Positions 1-6,405 of a stretch of DNA of 20,198 nucleotides are shown here, in pieces. Numbering within the stretch: position 1 is the stretch's first letter; each line of letters opens with the position of its first letter. The translations under genes were made by a program, and so were the position numbers. This DNA comes from Mucilaginibacter sp. UBA5151. Lineage in GTDB: Bacteria > Bacteroidota > Bacteroidia > Sphingobacteriales > Sphingobacteriaceae. Location of the stretch: assembly GCA_002413785.1 (NCBI GenBank), contig DHXR01000082.1:1-20198 (forward strand). The letters run 5' to 3'. A model generated the notes under the pieces. That model searched no databases. It was not told where the DNA came from and worked only from the letters and a program-made list of their open reading frames with translations.

Positions 1-6
1 TTTTTT

Positions 7-76
7 ACCCTCTTTGCGACTTGTCGCAGAGAGGGTCGACCAGCGAAGCGTAGTCGGGGTGAGTAAATTGACCGCC
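7..76. repeat. REP-like palindromic repeat
   Basis: Positions 7-20 and 23-36 form a near-perfect 14-bp hairpin (ACCCTCT...AGAGGGT outer arms, TGCGAC/GTCGCA inner arms, TT loop). A second weak stem follows (CGAC...GTCG, about 36-55) and then a GGGGTGAGT tail. From general recollection, hairpins with this tail recur in intergenic regions of Mucilaginibacter and Pedobacter genomes; I could not check copy number. It lies past the end of the DUF502 gene. In the minus direction the hairpin is followed by A residues rather than T, so it is not a normal terminator for that gene. Confidence 0.6.
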
Positions 77-116
77 ATGCAATTTGCGGAAGTTATTGTA
101 AAAGTTTTACTTAACC

Positions 117-710
117 TTAATCCAACCCGCTTACACCGCCGGAAATTACAAATTTCATCATATCCGCTGCGCTCTTGTCAATTGGTTTTACCTTATCCGC
201 AGCAATGATAACCACCTGCCCTGCAAAGGAATAGGAAAACGGAAAATAAACCGCTACTTCGCCCGGCAGGTTCAATGACGACAGGTCTTTTTGTACGATG
301 AACCCGATTTTTTTTAAACCAAATTCATTCACTTCAACAATAACCGCCTCATTGAATTTCTTTTCCTCCCCCACAAAAGCCTCGGTGAGGTCTTTTATTG
401 AGGAATAAAGGAATTTAAAAAGAGGTAAACGGTTGATCCAGCGGTTAAACCAGCGTTTTATAGGGTCGGTAATTACATTGGTAACCAAAATCCCGGCAAT
501 AACGATCACTACCACTACATTTGCAATACCCATGCCGGGGATATACAGCGGTTTCCCTGATTTTGTAGATAGTATGAAACCGCTCAAATTAAGCGCGCTG
601 TCAATGCTTTTTACAATCCAGAAGATTAAAAAGAACGCCGCACCCAGCGGCATCACTATTAATAACCCTTTAACAAAATAGTTTAACAAAGCCCTTGCTA
701 TTCGTTTCAT
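117..710 (-). CDS. DUF502 family membrane protein
   Basis: A 197-residue protein that fits the DUF502 family, whose biochemical role is unknown. Two hydrophobic segments are visible: about residues 9-33 (LLNYFVKGLLIVMPLGAAFF region) and about 60-80 (GMGIANVVVVIVIAGILV). A soluble C-terminal half follows, containing the conserved-looking PLFKFLYSSIKDLTEAF stretch and a G-rich beta region ending in VISGGVSGLD. The length is normal for the family. It lies 12 bp downstream of murF-alr on the same strand and is probably co-transcribed with it. The family call rests on the two-TM layout and the IKD motif; the function is open. Confidence 0.85.
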   Translation of the reverse strand: MKRIARALLNYFVKGLLIVMPLGAAFFLIFWIVKSIDSALNLSGFILSTKSGKPLYIPGMGIANVVVVIVIAGILVTNVITDPIKRWFNRWINRLPLFKFLYSSIKDLTEAFVGEEKKFNEAVIVEVNEFGLKKIGFIVQKDLSSLNLPGEVAVYFPFSYSFAGQVVIIAADKVKPIDKSAADMMKFVISGGVSGLD

Positions 711-722
711 CGCTTATCTTTT

Positions 723-3185
723 CTACTCATAAAAGTACACTCTTTTTACCCTTTCCGAAATATTAGTTAATATTTCATACGGGATGGTACCTGCCTGTTC
801 AGCGAGCGCTTCGATCCGCTGCTGTTCATTAAAAATAATTACCTCATCACCTTCCCTGGCATCAATACCGCTTACATCAAGCATACACATATCCATCGTA
901 ATATTACCCACCGTTGGTACCAGTTTGCCTTTAACCAGCATCTTGCCAACGCCATTGCCAAAAACACGCAAATAACCGTCAGCGTAACCGATCCTTACGG
1001 TAGCTATCTTTCCGGCCTTTGCCAAACGGCCGCTGCGGCTGTAGCTGATGGTGTCGCCGGCCCGTATTTTTTTTATCTGCGATATGCTTGTCTTTAAACT
1101 TGCTATTGGCTGCAGGGCACTGTCATCAGCCGGGGTTGACGCGTCGATGCCGTACAGGCCAATGCCAAGCCGCACCATATCATATTGCGCATCGGGCCAG
1201 CGCACAATGCCCGAGGTATTGCAAATATGTTTAATCACCTTATAACCAAGCGTCAGTTCTATTTGTTTGAAAGCTTTTTCGAAATTGCTGATCTGTTTTA
1301 ATGTAAAATCATCATGCAGGGCTGCCTCACTTCCCACTAAATGCGAAAAAACTGATTTTACCAGGATATAATGGTTTTTCTCCAGTAAATCGCATAAGGT
1401 TTCCACTTCAAAGTTCTCAAAACCCAGGCGGTGCATGCCCGTATCAATTTTCAGGTGGATAGGGTAGTTCAGCACATTCCGGTCCTGCGCGTATTTGATA
1501 TAATCATCAAAAAGGCCAAAACTGTAAATAACCGGCTCCAGTTTATACTCTGTTAACTTGTCGAAAGCCGAAGCTTCGGGGTTAAGTACCATAATAGGCA
1601 GGGTAATACCGGTTTTCCGCAGGGCGACACCTTCGTCAATATAGGCCACCGCCAGGTAATCAACCTTGTTGTATTGCAAAATATTGGCGACTTCAAACGA
1701 ACCGCTGCCATAGGAGAATGCCTTTACCATCGCCATTACCTTTACGCCGGGGTTTAGTTTGGAACGGTAAAAGTTAAGGTTGTTCAGCAAGGCGTTCAGG
1801 TTGATCTCCATCACCGTTTCATGGGCTTTCTGCACAAGGGCACGGCTTATCCGTTCAAACTCAAAACTGCGCGAACCTTTTATCAGGATGGTTTCTTCTT
1901 TAAAATTAAGCTTTCGCAGTTGTTGCAGCATTGCCGGTGTATCAGGGAAAAAGTGCTGTTCGGGCACGTCAAAAAAGTCGCGGTGGCTGCTTATTGCCTG
2001 GCCGATGCCTACAAATTTGTCTATTTTTTTTGACCTTATCATTTCGGCTACCTGTTTGTACAAAACATCAGGCTGCAAACCCGACTGAAATATATCCGAC
2101 AGGATCAGCGTTTTTTTATCATGCTGATTTTGCTGGCTTAAAAAGTTCAGCGCTATTTCCAGCGACTGCACATCCGAATTGTACGAATCATCGATCACCG
2201 AACAATCATTAACCCCGGTTTTCAGTTCAAGCCGCATGCTAACTGGGCTTAAATGCTCCAGCCTTATATCCGCTTCAACAGCGCTGTAGCCGATGGCAAG
2301 CATGGTGGCCCAGCATACGATGGCATTTTCAACAGAAGCCTCATCAAAAAAGGGGATGAGGCATTCAATGTCACGCCCCATGAACCTGGCCCGTAAATAA
2401 TAATTATGGGTAATCACCGTGCCGCTGAAAACATAAAGGTCAGCCTGTTTAAATTCGGTGCTCCAGGTAAAACAATTTTCTACCGGGATATCGTCCTTAA
2501 AATCTGTTAACTGGTCGTAATTATGAATAAGCAGGCGGCAGCTTTTAAACAGGAGGAGTTTTTCCAGTACTTTTTGCCGGCGGTTGGCAAAGCCCTCATC
2601 ATGGGCAGTGCCAATATGGGTTAAAATACCTATTGAGGGTTTGATGATCGCTTCAAGCCTCTCCATTTCTCCTGTGGTGGAGATTCCGGCCTCAAAAATG
2701 CCCAGGTCGTTTTTTTGATTGATCTGCCATATTGATAGCGGTACGCCGATCTGCGAATTATAGCTTTTAGGGTTGCGCACTATGTTTTTATCTATCGACA
2801 GGAGGTGGTACAGCCATTCTTTAACAATGGTTTTGCCATTGCTGCCCGTAATGCCGATCACCTCCAGGTTAAAACGACTGCGGTGCCAGGCAGCAAGAGT
2901 CTGAAGGGCAGTGAGCACATCGTCAACAATTAAAAAATTGGCTTCGGGCAATATCATCGCCGGGCCTTGTTTTACCACGAAATTGCGCACCCCGCTTGCA
3001 TAAGCCTCTGCAATAAACTCGTGACCATTGCGCCTGCCGCTTAGCGCGAAAAACAGACCCTGTGGCGCATTGCTGATACGGCGGCTATCCGTTAGTAAAG
3101 TACTGACAGCATAGTCCTTAACGATATTTCCGTTGGCTTTAATAACCCGCTGAACTTCCGATATGAGGTATTGATTACTGGGCAT
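723..3185 (-). CDS. Bifunctional MurF / alanine racemase fusion
   Basis: An 820-residue fusion for the D-Ala branch of peptidoglycan synthesis. The N-terminal half (about 1-455) is MurF-like, which adds D-Ala-D-Ala to the UDP-MurNAc-tripeptide: the ATP loop is GITGSNGKT (111-119) and the ligase core continues through GIFEAGIS and DDSYNSD. The C-terminal half (about 458-820) is alanine racemase: the PLP lysine is K488 in MVKAFSYG, the opposing catalytic tyrosine is probably Y715 in ISYSRSGR, and the end carries VGNITMDMCMLDVSG. The fusion is characteristic of Bacteroidota. The PLP motif reads KAFSYG rather than the common KADAYG, a mild divergence. The ATG at 3185 gives a full-length N-terminus. 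The gene is divergent from recX with 59 bp between starts. Confidence 0.96.
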   Translation of the reverse strand: MPSNQYLISEVQRVIKANGNIVKDYAVSTLLTDSRRISNAPQGLFFALSGRRNGHEFIAEAYASGVRNFVVKQGPAMILPEANFLIVDDVLTALQTLAAWHRSRFNLEVIGITGSNGKTIVKEWLYHLLSIDKNIVRNPKSYNSQIGVPLSIWQINQKNDLGIFEAGISTTGEMERLEAIIKPSIGILTHIGTAHDEGFANRRQKVLEKLLLFKSCRLLIHNYDQLTDFKDDIPVENCFTWSTEFKQADLYVFSGTVITHNYYLRARFMGRDIECLIPFFDEASVENAIVCWATMLAIGYSAVEADIRLEHLSPVSMRLELKTGVNDCSVIDDSYNSDVQSLEIALNFLSQQNQHDKKTLILSDIFQSGLQPDVLYKQVAEMIRSKKIDKFVGIGQAISSHRDFFDVPEQHFFPDTPAMLQQLRKLNFKEETILIKGSRSFEFERISRALVQKAHETVMEINLNALLNNLNFYRSKLNPGVKVMAMVKAFSYGSGSFEVANILQYNKVDYLAVAYIDEGVALRKTGITLPIMVLNPEASAFDKLTEYKLEPVIYSFGLFDDYIKYAQDRNVLNYPIHLKIDTGMHRLGFENFEVETLCDLLEKNHYILVKSVFSHLVGSEAALHDDFTLKQISNFEKAFKQIELTLGYKVIKHICNTSGIVRWPDAQYDMVRLGIGLYGIDASTPADDSALQPIASLKTSISQIKKIRAGDTISYSRSGRLAKAGKIATVRIGYADGYLRVFGNGVGKMLVKGKLVPTVGNITMDMCMLDVSGIDAREGDEVIIFNEQQRIEALAEQAGTIPYEILTNISERVKRVYFYE

Positions 3186-3244
3186 GGCACGAATTTGCTT
3201 ATATTTCTGTCAATAGAAGAATTTTTAACGATTTTTGACTTTTA

Positions 3245-3727
3245 ATGGACAGCCAAAAAACAAATAAAGTTATTGATGAAAAGGCTGCCAACGCCAAAGC
3301 CGAAAACTATTGTGCCTACCAGGAGCGTTCGCAGCAGGAGGTAAGGGATAAATTGTACGAATGGGGCCTGCATAAAGTTGCCGTTGAAAACATCATCAGT
3401 AACCTCATTGGTAATAATTTTTTGAACGAGGAACGTTTTTCAAAAGCTTACGCGATGGGGAAGTTCAGGCAGAAAGGGTGGGGGAAAGTGAAGATAAAAC
3501 AGGGCCTTAAATTTAAACAGGTGCCTGATATTTTGATAAAAAAAGCCCTGCTAAACATCCCCGGCGATGAGTACATACAAATGCTGGAAAAGGTGCTGGC
3601 AAAAAAGAATAATGTTTTAAACGAGAAGGACCTGTATAAAAGAAAATACAAATTACAGCAATATGCGATGGGCCGTGGCTATGAAAACGACCTTATAGCC
3701 GATGTTTTGCGGGATTTGGCAGTTTAA
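3245..3727 (+). CDS. recX: RecX family regulatory protein
   Basis: A 160-residue RecX-like protein. RecX proteins bind RecA filaments and modulate recombination and SOS induction. Family features are the helical repeat pattern: CAYQERSQQEVRDKLYEWG at about 23-41, FLNEERFSKAYAMGKFRQKGWG at about 60-81, then IKQGLKFKQVP. The length is usual for Bacteroidota RecX. The ATG at 3245 follows a T-rich leader with no clear Shine-Dalgarno sequence, which is common in this phylum. A perfect inverted repeat stands 20 bp past the stop. recA is not nearby, so the name rests on sequence pattern only. Confidence 0.88.
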   Translation: MDSQKTNKVIDEKAANAKAENYCAYQERSQQEVRDKLYEWGLHKVAVENIISNLIGNNFLNEERFSKAYAMGKFRQKGWGKVKIKQGLKFKQVPDILIKKALLNIPGDEYIQMLEKVLAKKNNVLNEKDLYKRKYKLQQYAMGRGYENDLIADVLRDLAV

Positions 3728-3747
3728 TCATGCGTGCAAAACTCACA

Positions 3748-3795
3748 AAACTTCCGAAGTTTTAAAAACTTCGGAAGTTTGATTCCCTTTTTTTT
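3748..3795 (+). terminator. Perfect 15-bp inverted repeat with T-rich tail after recX
   Basis: Arms AAACTTCCGAAGTTT (3748-3762) and AAACTTCGGAAGTTT (3766-3780) are perfect complements with a 3-nt loop. Positions 3788-3795 are a run of T. This can serve as an intrinsic terminator for recX. It may also be a dispersed palindromic repeat: a similar AACTTTC/GAAAGTT palindrome occurs at 19317-19343. Confidence 0.65.
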
Positions 3796-3911
3796 AAAAA
3801 TACGGCCGTTTTTTAGCAAAATTAAACCTTTATCCCTCAATAACTTAATCAACTCAATCCAACCCAATCAACCACTCACCAACCAAAAAATCAAAAAATT
3901 TAAATTTATAC

Positions 3912-3942
3912 TTTGAAAAATATCCATTTCTGTCTATATTTG
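3912..3942 (+). promoter_or_regulatory. Consensus Bacteroidota promoter for the tRNA genes
   Basis: TTTG at 3912-3915, a 19-nt spacer, then TATATTTG at 3935-3942. This matches the known Bacteroidota -33/-7 consensus (TTTG and TAnnTTTG) exactly. It lies 50 bp upstream of tRNA-Gly and on the same strand, so transcription of the tRNA pair from here is the natural reading. Confidence 0.85.
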
Positions 3943-3992
3943 CACTCCGCTAAGCGAAAGGGTAACAATAGCAAAGCGGAGTTCTTAAAAAT

Positions 3993-4065
<73 letters not shown>

Positions 4066-4132
4066 CAAATCCCTTCCAAAAGAAGGGATTTATTGTTAAA
4101 GGGATTAAATTCCTGAATAACAAATGGCCACG

Positions 4133-4216
4133 CTCAGATGGTGGAACTGGTAGACACGCAGGACTTAAAATCCTGTTCCCGTAAACGGAGTGCGGGTTCG
4201 ATTCCCGCTCTGAGTA
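4133..4216 (+). tRNA. tRNA-Leu(TAA)
   Basis: An 84-nt class II tRNA with a long variable arm. Acceptor arms GCTCAGA (4133-4139) and TCTGAGT (4209-4215) pair with a G-U first pair, as in E. coli tRNA-Leu, with discriminator A4216. Anticodon stem CAGGA/TCCTG closes loop CTTAAAA; the anticodon TAA is at 4166-4168. The T loop is TTCGATT. It lies 67 bp after tRNA-Gly and is probably transcribed with it. Genomic elements often integrate at tRNA-Leu genes, but I found no duplicate of its 3' end in the window. Confidence 0.97.
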
Positions 4217-4235
4217 CATTTAGAATCGAACAAAA

Positions 4236-4263
4236 AGCCTGATATGAAAGTGTCGGGCTTTGT
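4236..4263 (+). terminator. Intrinsic terminator after tRNA-Leu
   Basis: AAAGCCTGA pairs with TCGGGCTTT (one T-G wobble) around a loop of about 10 nt, and a T-rich stretch follows to about 4270. The position, 20 bp past tRNA-Leu, fits termination of the tRNA transcript. Confidence 0.6.
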
Positions 4264-4301
4264 TGTTTTATGAAGCTGACCCACCGCCGGTTTTTTTTGT
4301 A

Positions 4302-4344
4302 GTGTAGCGCTACACATGCTACACCCTGCTACAAAACGCTACAA
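4302..4344 (+). repeat. Palindrome plus four phased GCTACA iteron-like words
   Basis: A perfect 14-bp palindrome, GTGTAGCGCTACAC, spans 4302-4315. Its right half is the first of four direct GCTACA words starting at 4309, 4318, 4328 and 4338, a spacing of 9-10 bp or about one helical turn. Phased short direct repeats upstream of a Rep-like ATPase are typical of iterons or multi-site operators. The binding protein is unknown; the downstream ATPase with its C-terminal HTH is one candidate. Confidence 0.6.
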
Positions 4345-4368
4345 AGCTGATTATTAATAATTTAGCTA

Positions 4369-4403
4369 CTGACATAATTTTGTCACTGACAAAACTGTGT
4401 CAG
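4369..4403. promoter_or_regulatory. 35-bp dyad (operator-like) upstream of the AAA ATPase
   Basis: The stretch runs from CTGACA to TGTCAG and is symmetric about position 4386, with only a few mismatched pairs. The centre is TGTCACTGACA. It ends about 20 bp before the candidate -7 element and looks like a dimeric regulator site. The HTH at the C-terminus of the next gene suggests autoregulation, which is inference. Confidence 0.5.
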
Positions 4404-4425
4404 CACTTTTTAGTTTTTTGAGGGC

Positions 4426-4433
4426 TAAATTTG
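4426..4433 (+). promoter_or_regulatory. Candidate -7 element (TAnnTTTG) for the AAA ATPase
   Basis: TAAATTTG is a full match to the Bacteroidota -7 consensus and lies 17 bp before the ATG at 4451. The -33 region around 4403-4410 is only T-rich, without a clean TTTG. The position supports starting the CDS at 4451 rather than at the in-frame GTG at 4397, which would be upstream of the promoter. Confidence 0.5.
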
Positions 4434-4450
4434 TACATAATCTTAAACTT

Positions 4451-5515
4451 ATGTACCCACCACAAATTGAAGCCATCCGCCGCGAGCGGGAAAATTTTAA
4501 CAAAAGAAAGCTCAAAGCCGGCCAATGGGGCAAAACCTTCGGAGAGGGCCTGCTTCGTACCAAAACAGCTAACGACTGGATGATACAGGAATTTGGGAAG
4601 CCTGCTGCAAGACAGCTTTTTGGCAGCCTTTGGTTCGAAAACGAACTTTGTATCCTTTATGCCGACACTAATATGGGCAAATCCGTGCTGGCCGTGCAAA
4701 TTGCCGACTGTTTAACAAAATGCTATTCGTTCGAACCCTTTTATAATGAGGCGGTCGAACCGCTTAAAGTGCTCTATGTGGATTTTGAGCTTAGCGCCAA
4801 ACAGTTCGAGGCCCGGTATATCAAACAGGCCCAGCTGGACACCTACCTGTTTTCGCCCAATTTTTACCGCAGCGAATTTAACCCAGGGGCCGACGATGGC
4901 ATCGCCTGTGATAACTACGGGCGACAGGTGCAGGATGCCATTAGCACCGCCGTTTCCGATACCAAAGCAAAGGTGCTTATAATCGATAACATCACATACG
5001 CAGGCAACGGCATCCAAAATGCCAACCCCGCGCTGTCGCTCATGAAGGCATTAAAAGCCCTCAAAATTAAATTCGGCCTCAGCATTTTGGTGCTGGCGCA
5101 TACGCCCAAGCGCAATGCTTATAAGCCCTTAACGGTTAACGACCTGCAGGGCAGCAAAATGCTGATCAACTTTGCCGACAGCGCCTTTGCCATTGGCCAA
5201 AGCTATGCCATGCCGGGTATGCGCTATATCAAACAGATCAAGCAGCGCAATCAAAAGGAAGAATTCGGCGAAAACAATATCTGCCTCATCCGCCAGGAAA
5301 AACAGATCAACTTTTTACGCTATACATTTGAAGGCAACGCCCGCGAAGCCGATCACTTCCGCCGGCCGGAAACACAGGAAAAAGAATTTTTAAAACAACA
5401 GGTATTGGAAATGCACCAAAAAGGGCATACCCTGCGGCAAATTGCGGACGAATTGGGCGTGCATTTTACAACGGTGGGCCGGATATTGAAGAAGAGTGGG
5501 ACTGCTGACCGGTAG
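4451..5515 (+). CDS. RepA-like AAA (RecA-fold) ATPase with C-terminal HTH
   Basis: A 354-residue P-loop ATPase of the AAA_25/RepA-like type found on mobile elements. The P-loop is ADTNMGKS (71-78); the first Walker A glycine is alanine, which as far as I recall is common in this Bacteroidota group. Walker B is VLIIDN (D179). ILVLAHTPKR follows, like the sensor strand of hexameric RecA-fold helicases. The last 30 residues (RQIADELGVHFTTVGRILKK) form a clear helix-turn-helix. ATG 4451 was chosen because it begins MYPPQIEAIRRERENF just after a -7 element; a GTG at 4397 would add 18 residues. Base composition is GC-richer than the genes after 6400. The likely role is initiation of replication or maintenance of an integrated element; this is inferred from family and from the iteron-like words upstream. 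Confidence 0.82.
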   Translation: MYPPQIEAIRRERENFNKRKLKAGQWGKTFGEGLLRTKTANDWMIQEFGKPAARQLFGSLWFENELCILYADTNMGKSVLAVQIADCLTKCYSFEPFYNEAVEPLKVLYVDFELSAKQFEARYIKQAQLDTYLFSPNFYRSEFNPGADDGIACDNYGRQVQDAISTAVSDTKAKVLIIDNITYAGNGIQNANPALSLMKALKALKIKFGLSILVLAHTPKRNAYKPLTVNDLQGSKMLINFADSAFAIGQSYAMPGMRYIKQIKQRNQKEEFGENNICLIRQEKQINFLRYTFEGNAREADHFRRPETQEKEFLKQQVLEMHQKGHTLRQIADELGVHFTTVGRILKKSGTADR

Positions 5516-5590
5516 CAAAAAAAAGCGGCGCATCCTGAGGGATAAAATTTCGCCAAAAGCTAACGGTGGAAATGACATTAAAAAACTTTG

Positions 5591-5727
5591 TCATTGCGAG
5601 CGAGCCTGCCTGCCGGTAGGCAGGGAACGAGCGTGGCAATCGCGAACTGTGCATGACCGCCATGCATGACCGCCAGGCAAAGCCGCTCTGTAAAGTTCGC
5701 GGTTGCTTCGCTTTGCCCGCAATGACA
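5591..5727. repeat. REP/BIME-like long hairpin between genes, carrying a nested palindrome
   Basis: The ends TCATTGCG (5591-5598) and CGCAATGA (5719-5726) are inverted, and inner arms CAATCGCGAACT and AGTTCGCGGTTG also nearly pair, giving a long imperfect hairpin. From general recollection, the TCATTGCGAG...GGCAATCGCG style is a frequent intergenic repeat in Sphingobacteriaceae. The left arm is interrupted by the 20-bp palindrome at 5605-5624. The loop holds a 12-bp direct repeat, GCATGACCGCCA, at 5651 and 5664. Confidence 0.65.
5605..5624 (-). mobile_element. 20-bp palindromic insert (copy 1)
   Basis: CCTGCCTGCCGGTAGGCAGG is a near-palindrome. Its reverse complement differs at one base from the 20-mer that interrupts the transposase gene at 19840-19859. 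Removing it joins GCGAGCGAG to GAACGAGCG, a continuous REP arm. It is therefore best read as an insertion into an older repeat. No target-site duplication is certain here. Confidence 0.6.
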
Positions 5728-5760
5728 TAGAAGCTACATAACCAATAAACCCCAAAAAAT

Positions 5761-6171
5761 ATGTCAAATGAATTTACCGCCTGGTGTATTTACTACTACC
5801 AGCTTACCATGCTGCTTTCCGACCTCGGGGAACACTTCCAAAACCTGCTGGACAATGCGCCGCCGTATAGCGGGCAAACGAGGGTAAGCGAAGTAGATGC
5901 CCTTATCCGCTATTGCCGTGCTGTGCAGACCGAAAAAGCGAAAATGGATAAAATGGCTGAAGATGTGAAGCAGGCAGAGCGCACTATCTTAAAGATGATG
6001 CAGCACTTTGAGATCCCGCCCGGCACTGTGCTTTCCGGCGAAATCCCCGGCGAAATGGTGTATGGGGTATGGGCCGATGAGCAGGACAGGGTACATATCA
6101 GCAAAACCGAAGATTTTCCGGCGGAGCCGGATAACCCCAATATTATAGTGATAAAATTTTCGGGACGCTGA
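5761..6171 (+). CDS. Hypothetical protein, 136 aa, partner of the AAA ATPase?
   Basis: I do not recognise this protein. It starts MSNEFTAWCIYYYQL, has a helical middle (about 45-85, RVSEVDALIRYCRAVQTEKA and a following Lys/Glu-rich helix) and a short beta-rich C-terminus with acidic residues (EDFPAEPDNPNIIVIKFSGR). No signal peptide or membrane segment is seen. Composition matches the AAA ATPase upstream (moderate GC) and differs from the AT-rich gene downstream. It follows the ATPase on the same strand, separated by the REP repeat. Coding quality is good: codon use is Bacteroidota-like and all overlapping frames look like shadows. The function is unknown; a shared role in an integrated element is only contextual. 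Confidence 0.7.
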   Translation: MSNEFTAWCIYYYQLTMLLSDLGEHFQNLLDNAPPYSGQTRVSEVDALIRYCRAVQTEKAKMDKMAEDVKQAERTILKMMQHFEIPPGTVLSGEIPGEMVYGVWADEQDRVHISKTEDFPAEPDNPNIIVIKFSGR

Positions 6172-6405
6172 TTTGGGGAGGATTGAACTACCCGCAACGA
6201 ACGGGTACACGGCGCTTTTCGCCTGGGCTGCATACTTTCGGAAGGTTGGGGAGGTCTTAAAGCCGATTTATCAACAATCCAACATCAAGCACGAGAAATC
6301 TATTATTTAGTCAGTATTTGAATATTAAAGATTTATCTCTTTAATTCACAGAAAGTTATTTACCTTCAACATAGTAATGAGAACAGAATCTAACAATCTA
6401 AACCG

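Noticed and set aside
4397..4450. Upstream GTG start for the AAA ATPase (18 extra residues)
   Set aside because: It lies upstream of the -7 element at 4426 and inside the 35-bp dyad; ATG 4451 gives a better N-terminus.
5910..6233. 107-codon minus-strand ORF
   Set aside because: It is antisense to the 136-aa gene, with a Cys/Ser-rich translation and no features.
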